In this document: piece after piece, positions 1 through 8,919 of the stretch
How positions within the stretch are numbered: position 1 is the first letter of the stretch
Layout of the letters: the number at the start of each line of letters is the position of its first letter
Source: a virus
IMG/VR virus record: IMGVR_UViG_3300014838_000016
Span: 1 to 64,000 of that record
Direction: 5' to 3' (one strand)
Length of the DNA stretch: 64,000 nt
Program-made: the position numbers and the translations under genes
Notes under the pieces: model-generated
Databases searched by the model: none
What the model saw: the letters and a program-made list of their open reading frames with translations, nothing else
What the model was told of the DNA's origin: nothing

Positions 1-677
1 CGCCAAAAAGGTTCGCCGAGTGTGCTCAGGTAGAGTGGGTGCGGGTATTCACTAAGCACCCACTTGAACTTGGCCTTCAAAAGCATCTCAACCATTGCTT
101 TGTGATTGACGGTATCGTTGTCGTAAGCCCGAACGTCGCATTCAAGATAGGGAGGATCGAGGTAGACGAAATCGTCAGTCCCCAACGTCTGCCAATCCAT
201 TGCAGCCCAATCGAGTGAGGTTAAGCGCGGGTTTGTAGTGGTTAAAATGGTGTGGCAGTCCCGAATCTTCCGTTGGTAAGTTTCGGTGCTTTGACTTTTA
301 GCACTCCACCCCGGGCCGCCGTTACGGTAGCCCCCACCTGAAAAAGATAGATAGGGCTCAAGGATGATCCTCTGAGGGTCATCTTTCTCAGTGGCGTCCC
401 GCATCTCGTAGTACAGTTGTTTGGATCGTGGGGGGATTACAACATCCTTCCCAATGGAAAATACCGCCTGAAAGAAGGGCATCGTTGCAAAATCATTCAA
501 CCACCACTCTTGGAAAGAACAACGGTTGGCGGCTGTCCAAAAGACGTTGGCGAGTCCGACAAACGGCTCGACGTATATGCGCCCTGACTTTGGGGCTGCG
601 TCGATGATGGTTTTGGCGAGTCGCCCTTTGCCCCCGGGGTATGGTAGGCAGGGGATTTTCGATGTAATACTTCCCAT
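1..677 (-). CDS. dam: DNA adenine methyltransferase, D12/Dam class (partial)
   Basis: This enzyme would transfer a methyl group from S-adenosylmethionine to N6 of adenine in DNA. About 225 residues are visible and the reading frame runs off the window at base 1, so the C-terminus is missing. The N-terminal PYPGGKG at residues 12-18 is the cofactor-binding motif of the D12 class. EPFVG follows at 37-41, and the catalytic DPPY sits at 174-177. I chose the ATG at 677 because it leads straight into the PGGK motif. A longer overlapping frame that starts at 691 is out of register and is a shadow. Phages use such enzymes to protect DNA from host restriction or to mark it. The family call is firm; the target sequence is unknown. 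Confidence 0.92.
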   Translation of the reverse strand, partial: MGSITSKIPCLPYPGGKGRLAKTIIDAAPKSGRIYVEPFVGLANVFWTAANRCSFQEWWLNDFATMPFFQAVFSIGKDVVIPPRSKQLYYEMRDATEKDDPQRIILEPYLSFSGGGYRNGGPGWSAKSQSTETYQRKIRDCHTILTTTNPRLTSLDWAAMDWQTLGTDDFVYLDPPYLECDVRAYDNDTVNHKAMVEMLLKAKFKWVLSEYPHPLYLSTLGEPFW

Positions 678-728
678 TCAAACACCTTCATACAGGCGCT
701 TGGAAGTCAAACTTTAGAATTCTTTGGT

Positions 729-1106
729 ATGGACCGCACAAATCAGACTGGTGAGATCATGGCCGACCTGCTAAAAGTAGCCGACGCCATGCCATATAGA
801 GAGGGGCATAAGGATGTTGGGGTGTGGAAAGGTAAGCCTTTTTGGATCGGTGCGTGCTCCACATTAGACGGTCAGATTGAAGAAGTTTATACCTACGCGG
901 AAGCCGAGGCCGTAGATTTCCAGCACAAAATGCTGTTCAGCCCTGAAATTTTGGATAGGGAGCCGTGGGATGACGATGATCCTTCGCCCGTGGCGGTTTT
1001 CTGGCTCGAAGCTGACGGCGATATCAAAAGCCTGCGACAAAACCTCACACCCGCAATCAAGCAACGTATCAAAGAGCAAATTACCTCCAGCAGACGCTCA
1101 AGGTAG
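729..1106 (+). CDS. hypothetical protein, 125 aa
   Basis: This is an acidic, soluble-looking protein of unknown function, rich in Asp and Glu, with no membrane segment. It starts at the ATG at 729, eight bases after a TAGAAT box (715-720), which fits the short-leader promoter pattern used across the window. A second ATG at 759 has a weak GGTGAG ahead of it and could be the true start. It faces away from the methyltransferase and precedes the giant virion-type gene. I do not recognise a family. Confidence 0.6.
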   Translation: MDRTNQTGEIMADLLKVADAMPYREGHKDVGVWKGKPFWIGACSTLDGQIEEVYTYAEAEAVDFQHKMLFSPEILDREPWDDDDPSPVAVFWLEADGDIKSLRQNLTPAIKQRIKEQITSSRRSR

Positions 1107-1123
1107 GTTTTTCGGCTTTTCTC

Positions 1124-1131
1124 CGTATTAA
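1124..1131 (+). promoter_or_regulatory. phage-type extended -10 promoter (CGTATTAA)
   Basis: CGTATTAA matches the recurring (G/A)GTATTA box. It lies 17 bases ahead of the TTG start at 1149, with AGGGG as ribosome binding site between them. Confidence 0.45.
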
Positions 1132-1148
1132 GTAGGGGATCAACCGAC

Positions 1149-1412
1149 TTGCTTACCACACTCGACACACAATCTTGGGCAAAAGAATTAGTAACTGGAA
1201 ATGCCCAATTTATTGAGGTTTCCGCAGGCAGTCCGCCCGCTCTGACGATCTATGTCGTCTCGAACGTCAGGGCGGACAACAGCTTCGCCATCCTGCATTC
1301 CATCCCCCCACCGCCCGCAGGCTTCGCCCCGGGCCCCGGCTCCAACTTCCTCACGGTAGCCGCATACACGTTCTCTAGGCCAAACAGCGGCTTCGATCCT
1401 GTCGTAGCCTAA
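1149..1412 (+). CDS. N-terminal segment of the giant Ig-like protein, cut by an in-frame TAA
   Basis: This is the first 87 codons of the giant structural gene. It begins at a TTG at 1149, preceded by AGGGG (1134-1138) and a GTATTAA promoter box. The frame ends at a TAA at 1410-1412, but the same frame stays open immediately afterwards and runs to 6221 with no frame change. The sequence on each side (PVVA before, DSGTGLL after) reads like one continuous protein. Either a single C-to-T change turned a Gln codon into TAA, or the stop is read through. Other genes here end normally in TAA, so a general reassignment of TAA is unlikely. Confidence 0.6.
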   Translation: MLTTLDTQSWAKELVTGNAQFIEVSAGSPPALTIYVVSNVRADNSFAILHSIPPPPAGFAPGPGSNFLTVAAYTFSRPNSGFDPVVA

Positions 1413-1427
1413 GATTCGGGCACTGGG

Positions 1428-4400
1428 TTGCTGCACATCATCGGGACGCAGAACAATGCGATCAACTCCCGCTACTCGGACCTGATTAAGTTCACTTTCG
1501 ACACGAACACCCAGACCCTCTCAGGACCGCACATCCTGACAACCGCTTCGGCGGTTCGCGATGGGTACGACATGGTGGTGTTGGCTAACGGACACCGTTT
1601 CATTGCTGTGTCGGTTCTAGACGCCGAAGTACCGCCCCTGTTCCAAGCTCCGATCACGTTTGTGAGTATCGCTACCACGGGAACGCCCGCAGAAACCACG
1701 CTGACGATCACAGCAAGCAACACGTTCTCGGAAGGTCAATTGGCTACCCTGACGGGGCTGACCAACGCCACGTTCCTTAACGGTGTGACGGTGCAGGTCT
1801 TGGATGCATCACCGACCCAGTTCACTGCGGCATTCACCACCAATTTCCCCGACTACTCCGCACCCGATACGGGTCTGGCAACTCCGTTCTATTCTGGCGA
1901 AAACCTGCTCGCATTCGAACTGGATACCAGCGATAACTACGTTACGGGCTCGCTCCACATCGTCGCGTCTTCGCCCGACCGCTCTGGCAATACATTCAGT
2001 GCCGTAAGTTTGGTGACCCCCGATGGGCTGGACATCGAACTTTACTACGGAGCGCACCCGAAGGTTTACAACTTCAAAGATCAGTTGTTTACGATCAACC
2101 TCATCAACCGCACTACGACACTCAGTCCTCCCGTCTCGGGTGTTTGGGATGCCGCGCCGACCAATCTCTTTACGTTCACGTCACGCTACGCCGACGATAG
2201 CCTGACCGTCATACCTGATTTATTTGGCAACCGATATCTTAGCTGGTCATTTTGGACACAGAGCAATCACCCCGAAGGGCTCATCGGTAACGTGGTACTT
2301 GGAACCTTGCAAGTGGGGAATCCATGGCTCTTTAGCCCGATTTATGGTACTTCGCTCAACGGTTCAGTCGTTCAAGCAACCCTGTCGGTCACGCAGTTCG
2401 GCTCTGTGAGCTTGGCGTATCTGCTGGAGCCATTCAATTTAGTGACTCCAATCCCCGCGATGGGGACGTTCCCCGCATACCCGCTTTACGTGGCGACCGT
2501 CACCCCGACATTGGGCATCACAAACACCGCAGGGTGGTACAACCAACAGGTCTTCACATGGCTACGGGGAACAAACGTACCTCTCGATGATGCGAGCACG
2601 TGGGCGTTTGTTGGCGAGGCATCCCGAATCATCCCGGTTACCAATGAGGTACAGACGATCCCAGCCTCGGGGGTGGTTCAGGTAGACAATTTCTCCGATA
2701 CCCCGTTTTCCAACTACTGGGAAAATGTGGGGGTTACTTATTCGCAGACTGGTGTGCCGCTGGTTGAAGTTGCGACTGCACCCGCACAGGGGCAGTATCA
2801 AGTGGAGCCCACCAACGGGCTTTATATCTTTAATTTGGCGGATGTCGGAGCAGGCGTACAGATCAGCTACAGCTACGTGGGCATGATCCTTCCCGTGTAC
2901 GTCTCGCTGTTCAATGTTCCACCGATTGTTGGGATGGAACCGCCCTCGTCGCTGTGTGGTCCGCCTCTGATTGTGTATCGTGATACGGGTTCGCCACTGG
3001 GTCAGCCAGTCACGCTCAGTGCGGCGGGAACCGTAGACCCCGATCAAGACGCCATCGAATATTGGTGGTCAGATAACGATACGTCGGGATTTGTGACACT
3101 GACTCCCAGCGGGTTTTGGACGCTTAGTGATACCTCCGTCCTCTCGGTCAGCCCATTGATTGACAGGCCAGCGGTTGCTTTCAACGTTGGAGTCGCGGCG
3201 GTAGACCTTTACCTCGATCTCACCACGCAACGTCATCCACCCCTGAACGTGTCGGCGTACCAAATACTGAACGCTAGCCCTCTGATGGTTGAGTTCACAG
3301 TGAGCAATACCCCCGTTGGCAACCCGCCTACCAACACCCCAACTTTGCCGCTGGCGATAGGCGAAGAAGTCATGACTTGGAACATTATGGCGCTCAGCCC
3401 ACCGTCGATTATTCAGTCGTTGAACGATCAATTATGGTATGTGACGGCATCAACATCCACGACTTTTACGGCAGTGCCGCTTTGTGACATGGGGGGCAGT
3501 CCTCCATCACCCCCGCCGCCATCTCCAGTCACCACGGAGCTAGGCTCAGCGGCAAACTACGCCCTACTCGCTTACAGCGGGATCACGAATGCCGACCCAT
3601 CAACCTCGATTTCTGGGGGTGTTATTGGCTCAGCCCCAATCATGAGCATCACGGGCTTTAATCCCCCTACGGCGACCGTAGACAACGCCGATGCCCCAGC
3701 CGCACGTACTGCGGGTAATGCGGCATTTCTCTACTACAGTGGGTTGACCCCAACTCAGACGGGTCTTGCAGACCTCAGCACGAATGATGGTGGGGGCGGT
3801 GTGGGCGTCTATCACGCGGGGGTTTTCTCAGGCGGTGCCTTGGACATGCCTACCAGTATCACCCTTGACGCTCAAGGCGACCCGAATGCTGTGTTTGTAT
3901 TCATCAGCGCATCCACCACAGTTCTTGAGAGTGGTGCATCGATTATCCTCGCCAATGGTGCCCAAGCTTCGAATGTGGTCTGGGTGGTTGGTAGTTCTTT
4001 CACTTCTATTTGGAATGGCATCTCGTCGAACATGGTCGGTAACATCCTCGCCTATGCCAGTATCACCCTTGGCGGCGGAATTTTGGATGGTAGAGCCCTC
4101 GCTGTAGGCGGTGGTAATGGAGCAGTCACTATCGCGGTCGCCGAGGCGGTCACTGTGCCCGCGAGCGGCCCGCCGCCGAGCCCAGTTATCGGCGTGACGG
4201 GGTATGCGATCCCACAGTTCCAGTTCTCCGTGATTACAGTAGAAGTGCCGTACAACGCACCCCCCGAGATCGTGTTCCCAAGCCCCGTATGGGAGGCTGT
4301 CGGCTCACCGCCAACAAGCTTTATCCTTCTGGAGCCTGTAACGGTTACTCGGAACACTGAAATTACCATTACGCCCGACGCGATCACCAATCCTGCTGTA

Positions 4401-6221
4401 CAGTTCCCAGTGGAGTACTTCGGCATCTATGACCCAGATGACGTTGTTACTTACTCATGGGCACAAACATCAGGCACCCCCGTTACCATCGTCGGTAGCT
4501 CGAATTTGCCGACGTTTACATTCAAAACGAATGGCATGGCGATACAGGGTGAGAGTCTCATATTTGAACTTACGCTTTGCGATGGGATTGGTTTCGCCCC
4601 TTGCACCACAGTCGAGTTCACGATTCCCGTCGCTGGGTACGATTTCTCGTGTTTTATCGACACCCTTCAGTTGTCGCGGTCGGTTTTCTCAAACAACATT
4701 TCCCAACGTAATTGTCAGGGGACGTGGGGAGATGTGGATATTTCAATTCTCTATAACGACCTCGCCGCCATCAAACGGAATTCGGTAAACGACGGCACTG
4801 ACCGCTACCTTGTGATTTCGCCCTACTCGGTACTCGTGTACGGCGGCATCTATTTGAGCAGCCAGAATCCCATGGTTCTGTTGCGGAAGTTGTTCACCCC
4901 TAACCAGACAAAGATCATAGACGCCGTTCATACCGAGGACGACTATACGCTGGTGCTCGATGAAGCAGGCAACGTGTTTCGTTACACCACAGCCGCCTTT
5001 ATTTACACGGATAATCCCGACACAGTAATCAACCTGTCAAGCATTTCCACATTCACGTTCAACCGCATCCTCTGCACATACAGCTACGCTAATCAGCGAG
5101 TTTTAATGTTCGGTGGACCCGATGGTGTCCTGCTTTTACAAGTCAGAAATGACACCTTGCAGACAACGGGAATCATGGAAATCGACGTTGCATCGAATCA
5201 GTTGTACGGAGCTAATAACGTGCAATTTATTCGTACCGTTGGCGTCGAAAGTCTACGTTCGGGGCAAATCTTGATTGGAAGCATTTTGAACGCACAGGCC
5301 AAAATCACAAGCATTGAGATCGTGAACAACACACTGACGGTGATTTGTGACAATAATTTCCAAATCGGCGATACTGTTATTTTGAATGGACTTCAGCCCT
5401 CGGGCTCCCCACCGTTCACCTCACCCCTGAACGGTCTCGGTGTTCAAGTCATCGCGGCAACAAACTTGTGGTTTCAAGCGTCAATTGTTTATCCAGACTC
5501 CACCGCTTGCACACCCGTGCCCCCAGCACCCGGCATAACCCTGAACATAACTTCGGTAGCCCCCACTGGTGGTGACTTCGCCATCTATACGGGCACAATC
5601 ACGGGTGGTGCTAATAACGCTTATTTTGGGCTCATGGCGACAATTTTGGGGTTCACGAATCCTACGAATAACGGGGTATTTCTTTGCTCAGGCTCCACCG
5701 CCACTACCATGACATTTAACAACGCGGCGGCGGTAACCGAAGGACCATCTCCCGGTACGGTTACGTTGGCCGTTACAGAGACGGGTACTGCAATCGCTAC
5801 GAACGACGGACAGACGTATGAAACCCTCATCAGCTTAGCTCAAGGGGTCATCATCGGTACGTGGAATTCTTCCAAGCTGAAGAATCAATTCGTGAACACG
5901 GGTGAAATCTTGTTTGATCCTAACAGCCAGTACACGGGCTACCCGTTACCTCCAGCCGATGTCACGGCTACCTCCAAATTCACCGCGAATGGAACCGTTG
6001 TGACCATCAGTTGGGTACAGCAGCGTTCCGACCTCGTGTCTTCGTACAACGTTCAGTATTCCACAGATGGAATCAATTTCCCCCAGCTTCAACTGGTGGG
6101 TTCTGGCAATATTCAAAGTATAAACGTACAGTTGGCACCCGGGACGTACTATTTCCGAGTTCAGGCGTTTTCATTGGACGGCACCTCGGATTTTTCAAAC
6201 GTGGCTACAATAACCATCTAA
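1428..6221 (+). CDS. giant Ig/FN3-like virion protein with ice-binding-like DUF3494 domain
   Basis: This is a very large beta-rich secreted or virion-type protein, probably a tail or surface adhesin. A TTG at 1428 gives 1597 residues; read from 1149 the frame would hold about 1690. Early in it is a module with the motif NATFLNG, which also occurs at the N-terminus of the fibre encoded at 44614-49122. The middle, at about bases 3532-4168, carries a full DUF3494 (ice-binding-like) domain, opening with LGSAANYALL and containing ITLDAQGDP and ANGAQASNVVW. Ig/PKD-like segments follow. The last 90 or so residues look like a fibronectin type III domain (ISWVQQ, YNVQYS, YYFRVQAFS). I see no enzymatic motif. 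The domain calls are good; the virion role is inferred from the context. Confidence 0.85.
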   Translation: MLHIIGTQNNAINSRYSDLIKFTFDTNTQTLSGPHILTTASAVRDGYDMVVLANGHRFIAVSVLDAEVPPLFQAPITFVSIATTGTPAETTLTITASNTFSEGQLATLTGLTNATFLNGVTVQVLDASPTQFTAAFTTNFPDYSAPDTGLATPFYSGENLLAFELDTSDNYVTGSLHIVASSPDRSGNTFSAVSLVTPDGLDIELYYGAHPKVYNFKDQLFTINLINRTTTLSPPVSGVWDAAPTNLFTFTSRYADDSLTVIPDLFGNRYLSWSFWTQSNHPEGLIGNVVLGTLQVGNPWLFSPIYGTSLNGSVVQATLSVTQFGSVSLAYLLEPFNLVTPIPAMGTFPAYPLYVATVTPTLGITNTAGWYNQQVFTWLRGTNVPLDDASTWAFVGEASRIIPVTNEVQTIPASGVVQVDNFSDTPFSNYWENVGVTYSQTGVPLVEVATAPAQGQYQVEPTNGLYIFNLADVGAGVQISYSYVGMILPVYVSLFNVPPIVGMEPPSSLCGPPLIVYRDTGSPLGQPVTLSAAGTVDPDQDAIEYWWSDNDTSGFVTLTPSGFWTLSDTSVLSVSPLIDRPAVAFNVGVAAVDLYLDLTTQRHPPLNVSAYQILNASPLMVEFTVSNTPVGNPPTNTPTLPLAIGEEVMTWNIMALSPPSIIQSLNDQLWYVTASTSTTFTAVPLCDMGGSPPSPPPPSPVTTELGSAANYALLAYSGITNADPSTSISGGVIGSAPIMSITGFNPPTATVDNADAPAARTAGNAAFLYYSGLTPTQTGLADLSTNDGGGGVGVYHAGVFSGGALDMPTSITLDAQGDPNAVFVFISASTTVLESGASIILANGAQASNVVWVVGSSFTSIWNGISSNMVGNILAYASITLGGGILDGRALAVGGGNGAVTIAVAEAVTVPASGPPPSPVIGVTGYAIPQFQFSVITVEVPYNAPPEIVFPSPVWEAVGSPPTSFILLEPVTVTRNTEITITPDAITNPAVQFPVEYFGIYDPDDVVTYSWAQTSGTPVTIVGSSNLPTFTFKTNGMAIQGESLIFELTLCDGIGFAPCTTVEFTIPVAGYDFSCFIDTLQLSRSVFSNNISQRNCQGTWGDVDISILYNDLAAIKRNSVNDGTDRYLVISPYSVLVYGGIYLSSQNPMVLLRKLFTPNQTKIIDAVHTEDDYTLVLDEAGNVFRYTTAAFIYTDNPDTVINLSSISTFTFNRILCTYSYANQRVLMFGGPDGVLLLQVRNDTLQTTGIMEIDVASNQLYGANNVQFIRTVGVESLRSGQILIGSILNAQAKITSIEIVNNTLTVICDNNFQIGDTVILNGLQPSGSPPFTSPLNGLGVQVIAATNLWFQASIVYPDSTACTPVPPAPGITLNITSVAPTGGDFAIYTGTITGGANNAYFGLMATILGFTNPTNNGVFLCSGSTATTMTFNNAAAVTEGPSPGTVTLAVTETGTAIATNDGQTYETLISLAQGVIIGTWNSSKLKNQFVNTGEILFDPNSQYTGYPLPPADVTATSKFTANGTVVTISWVQQRSDLVSSYNVQYSTDGINFPQLQLVGSGNIQSINVQLAPGTYYFRVQAFSLDGTSDFSNVATITI

Positions 6222-6225
6222 CCTC

Positions 6226-6233
6226 GGTATTAA
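6226..6233 (+). promoter_or_regulatory. phage-type extended -10 promoter (GGTATTAA)
   Basis: GGTATTAA lies just after the giant gene stops and 14 bases ahead of the clamp-like gene. AGAGGG supplies a ribosome binding site before the ATG at 6248. Confidence 0.6.
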
Positions 6234-6247
6234 AGGTAGAGGGTGCC

Positions 6248-7294
6248 ATGGAATTAGCTACGCAATTGACGGAATTGGAATCCGTCCCCGTATCGTCCGA
6301 CAAGACTGACCTGCAAAAGACCCTGAAACTCCTGTCATCGTTCGACCCCATTGGGTCTCCCTATGTTGCCGTCCAATTCGTCGAAGGGAAGCCCGAGTTC
6401 TATCGCTCAAGCGCCAACGGGTTTGCTCACACCAAGAATTTTCAGGTCGAAGAGATTTTCGTGGACCTGCAACACTTCATTGAATATCTGAAGTACCTAC
6501 CAGACAACGTGGAAGTTAGTGTGGCACCGAACGGTGTCCTACGGCTGTATGCCGTCAGGGATAATTTCCCCACCAACATGTATGTCCACACTGTCCTAAA
6601 GGGGCAAGCTGGGCAAATACGGCATATACCCGTAGGGCGGTCGCTCGAACTCAAACCCAACACGTTTTCGGGTTTGGACGTGCGCCACATCACCAATCTT
6701 TCGGGGCATCCCACGGTTATGAACGGAATGGTTATGATTCCCACGAATACGGGAGCCTTAGTTTATAGCGGTGCCGCCGAGTTCCTGCCGCCAACGAGTG
6801 ACTTCAGCCCCAAGTTCTCATTCCTGAAGCTTGTCAGCGGCGGCGTGGTGGTTGATGACCTGTATGTCTCCCAGAACGGCTATTGGCGTGTGGCGGTTGA
6901 AGGTTTGACGGTCTATATGATGGGACAAGGCCCAGATGCCCGTCTATTCCGTCGAATGACGCTTCCGGGCACTGAAGTCTGCCAGTTCACCGCCAGTGCT
7001 CTGCTTTGGGGGTTATCGGCAGCCACAGGTTTGATCGGGGATACGGAATACGTGGGTATGAGTCCGAGAGATGGCATCACGATTCAGGACAAATTCGGCA
7101 ACCCCGCACAGTGGGCTTTGGATGAGGGGCTGGACTGGCCGAAGTTCCGCATAAACGGCGGGCAGGCAAAGCTGATCGTCAACACCCTCAAGCAGGCTCA
7201 GGACGACAAAATCGTGTTTTATGACGTGCCAAACGACACGTCCCCGCTGCTTCGGTTCACCCGTGGCAATTTTGCTGTCAATGTTTCGCTGTAA
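6248..7294 (+). CDS. DNA polymerase sliding-clamp-like protein
   Basis: This 348-residue protein resembles phage sliding clamps (beta/gp45 type), which encircle DNA and tether the polymerase. The evidence is its length, a repeated alpha/beta pattern with alternating hydrophobic strands, and a C-terminus (LLRFTRGNFAVNVSL) like the closing strand of clamp domains. A DnaX-type clamp loader encoded at 18776-20167 makes a phage clamp expected. The ATG at 6248 has a good ribosome binding site; the open frame extends upstream into the giant gene but that part is not coding. It starts a run of replication genes. The similarity is structural rather than motif-based, so a different beta-rich protein is possible. 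Confidence 0.55.
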   Translation: MELATQLTELESVPVSSDKTDLQKTLKLLSSFDPIGSPYVAVQFVEGKPEFYRSSANGFAHTKNFQVEEIFVDLQHFIEYLKYLPDNVEVSVAPNGVLRLYAVRDNFPTNMYVHTVLKGQAGQIRHIPVGRSLELKPNTFSGLDVRHITNLSGHPTVMNGMVMIPTNTGALVYSGAAEFLPPTSDFSPKFSFLKLVSGGVVVDDLYVSQNGYWRVAVEGLTVYMMGQGPDARLFRRMTLPGTEVCQFTASALLWGLSAATGLIGDTEYVGMSPRDGITIQDKFGNPAQWALDEGLDWPKFRINGGQAKLIVNTLKQAQDDKIVFYDVPNDTSPLLRFTRGNFAVNVSL

Positions 7295-7297
7295 TCC

Positions 7298-7305
7298 AGT
7301 ATTAA
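7298..7305 (+). promoter_or_regulatory. phage-type extended -10 promoter (AGTATTAA)
   Basis: AGTATTAA lies directly behind the clamp-like gene. The predicted transcript start is near 7312, followed by GGAGG at 7313-7317 and an ATG at 7323. Confidence 0.6.
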
Positions 7306-7322
7306 GCATCATGGAGGCTCGT

Positions 7323-7712
7323 ATGAGCGTTGGAGATGAGCTTGACGGATACCCAGAAGGCATGGAAGACGTAGATATGGAAGACATCACCTTTGATGAC
7401 GCACCGCCGCAGGACAAGGCGGAAGTCGTCGCTAAGGCAGTAGAGGCGACGAAGACACTGATCGCCGCCAAAGCAGTAAAGGTAACAAAGGCGGCACCAT
7501 CACCTAAACCCAAAAAAACGAGGAAACCAACCGTGGCAAAAGCAGCTACCGCAACCGCAAAGAGCAAGCACCGCGTAAACACCGTTGACAGCAACAAGCT
7601 TGAAGCCTATCTGGACAATCTTGTCAATGTCGAGGGCTACACCTTGATCTCCGTGACAGGTTCATCGAGCATCATGGGCGCATTCAGCGTCGTGTCCGTC
7701 AAAGTCGGCTAA
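7323..7712 (+). CDS. hypothetical protein with Ala/Lys-rich linker, 129 aa
   Basis: The N-terminal 35 residues are very acidic. A low-complexity Ala/Lys/Pro linker follows (about residues 45-90), then a compact C-terminal domain of about 40 residues. The shape suggests a tethered adaptor or DNA-associated protein, but I recognise no family. GGAGG at 7313-7317 fixes the start at the second ATG (7323) rather than 7311. It is followed after 2 bases by the next gene. Confidence 0.7.
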   Translation: MSVGDELDGYPEGMEDVDMEDITFDDAPPQDKAEVVAKAVEATKTLIAAKAVKVTKAAPSPKPKKTRKPTVAKAATATAKSKHRVNTVDSNKLEAYLDNLVNVEGYTLISVTGSSSIMGAFSVVSVKVG

Positions 7713-7714
7713 CC

Positions 7715-7954
7715 ATGACTCCGACACTACCAAAAGCGAATTTCACGCAAAGTGATGAATTCAGCCTGATCTCCCACAAGGAGTTGGCTACGCTTCTGCG
7801 GGAAACGGCGACCATGCTCGAACAGGGCGATCTAGCAGGCCGAGGCGGTGCTGTTATCGCTGTCGGCAAGATCGGCGAACCCGGGTCCATCAGGGTCGAT
7901 TTTGACTTCACTGTAGGTGGAGAAGTTCGCAGCATTGGCCTCGGAAGTAAGTAA
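7715..7954 (+). CDS. hypothetical protein, 79 aa
   Basis: This is a small soluble protein with an amphipathic helix near residues 20-40 (HKELATLLRETATMLEQG) and a beta-rich C-terminal half. It starts 2 bases after the preceding stop and ends 11 bases before the Rad50-like gene, so it is probably co-transcribed with both. It has no recognisable family. Confidence 0.65.
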   Translation: MTPTLPKANFTQSDEFSLISHKELATLLRETATMLEQGDLAGRGGAVIAVGKIGEPGSIRVDFDFTVGGEVRSIGLGSK

Positions 7955-7965
7955 CTCGGAACAAC

Positions 7966-8655
7966 ATGGATGCAGCACTGGTTTCGCGCATTGCTTCCGT
8001 CCGCTCTACTGTTGAACGTCTCGACCAACAGTTGGAGTATGAGGAGTCGTCGATACATCGTCTTACGGAAAGAATAAAAACCCTAGAGTCGGAAAAGGTT
8101 TTGTTGGTAAAAGCTGTCGGACTCATCGACCGCTGCATCCAAGTCATCTCAGCCAACGGCATCGGCAAGATCGAAAGCATCGTGAGCGACGGCCTGCGTC
8201 GTGTCTTTGATGACCCCACCTTGACCCTCGTTGTCGATAAGAAGTCGGGGGCACGAGGCAACACTTACAGCCTTCTGGTCAGTAAGGACGGCGGCGAGCC
8301 CTACGATCCAATGAAATCCTACGGCGGGGGCGTAGCAAATGTTGTGAGTCTTTTGCTACGTTTGATTTTGATAAAACGGTTTCGTCTAGCTAAACTCCTT
8401 GTGCTAGATGAGCAATTCAATAACGTGTCCGTTGATTACCTACCCGCTGTCTCGGCCCTTCTTAAAACACTGACGGATAGGCATGACTACACTATCTTAG
8501 CAGTAACCCACCAGCCCATTCTCGCACTCGAAGCTGACCGCATCTACCAATTACACACAGTTAATGGGTTTCCGACTTTGAGGACTATGGGTAAAGAAGA
8601 AATTTACGGAGCCATGCGTGATGCCTCGAAAACGGAAGAGCCCGATTCGCTTTGA
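7966..8655 (+). CDS. Rad50/SMC-type ATPase C-terminal half (no Walker A)
   Basis: This protein looks like the C-terminal half of a Rad50/SbcC/gp46-type ATPase, which acts in DNA end processing. Residues 1-60 form a coiled coil. An ABC signature-like SYGGGVANV starts at 118, Walker B LLVLDEQ is at 144-150, and a His-switch VTHQ is at 180-183. I see no Walker A P-loop in its 229 residues, so it cannot bind ATP in the usual way alone. It would need a partner lobe from elsewhere in the genome, or it may be regulatory. It lies in the replication run between small unknown genes. Confidence 0.75.
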   Translation: MDAALVSRIASVRSTVERLDQQLEYEESSIHRLTERIKTLESEKVLLVKAVGLIDRCIQVISANGIGKIESIVSDGLRRVFDDPTLTLVVDKKSGARGNTYSLLVSKDGGEPYDPMKSYGGGVANVVSLLLRLILIKRFRLAKLLVLDEQFNNVSVDYLPAVSALLKTLTDRHDYTILAVTHQPILALEADRIYQLHTVNGFPTLRTMGKEEIYGAMRDASKTEEPDSL

Positions 8656-8676
8656 TCCAAAGAATAGATGGGGTAT

Positions 8677-8684
8677 GGTATAAT
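8677..8684 (+). promoter_or_regulatory. extended -10 promoter (GGTATAAT), leaderless type
   Basis: GGTATAAT ends seven bases before the ATG at 8692, so transcription should start at or next to the start codon. No ribosome binding site is present. Confidence 0.7.
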
Positions 8685-8691
8685 CAAATCC

Positions 8692-8901
8692 ATGAATGAA
8701 CCTACCTATTTAGGGACGAAAGTCTACGAAAACGGGCGGAACTTCGCGCATGAAATCGGCGAGATTATTCGATCAGGTAAGGACGGATTTATTACCCGTG
8801 CGGTCGCCAAGGAACGGATCAAGGCCATCCTGATGAAGGACGCTGAGATGTTGGAGCCTGAATCTGAAGAATCCAAATTTCTCGAAAGACTGATGAAATA
8901 A
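8692..8901 (+). CDS. hypothetical protein, 69 aa
   Basis: This is a small charged protein, mostly helical in appearance, with no known family. An in-frame ATG at 8668 lies upstream of the promoter box at 8677-8684 and would not be transcribed from it. The ATG at 8692 is therefore the likely start and gives a leaderless message. Confidence 0.65.
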   Translation: MNEPTYLGTKVYENGRNFAHEIGEIIRSGKDGFITRAVAKERIKAILMKDAEMLEPESEESKFLERLMK

Positions 8902-8919
8902 CGTTGAAGAGCTTCCTCC

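Noticed and set aside
2562-3047. Long minus-strand open frame (161 codons) inside the giant gene
   Set aside because: It is the shadow of the plus-strand Ig-like protein; its product is His/Arg-rich with no motif.
1149-6221. Stop-codon reassignment (TAA read as an amino acid)
   Set aside because: Many genes in the window end in TAA at sensible positions with tight TAATG overlaps, so only this one TAA is odd.
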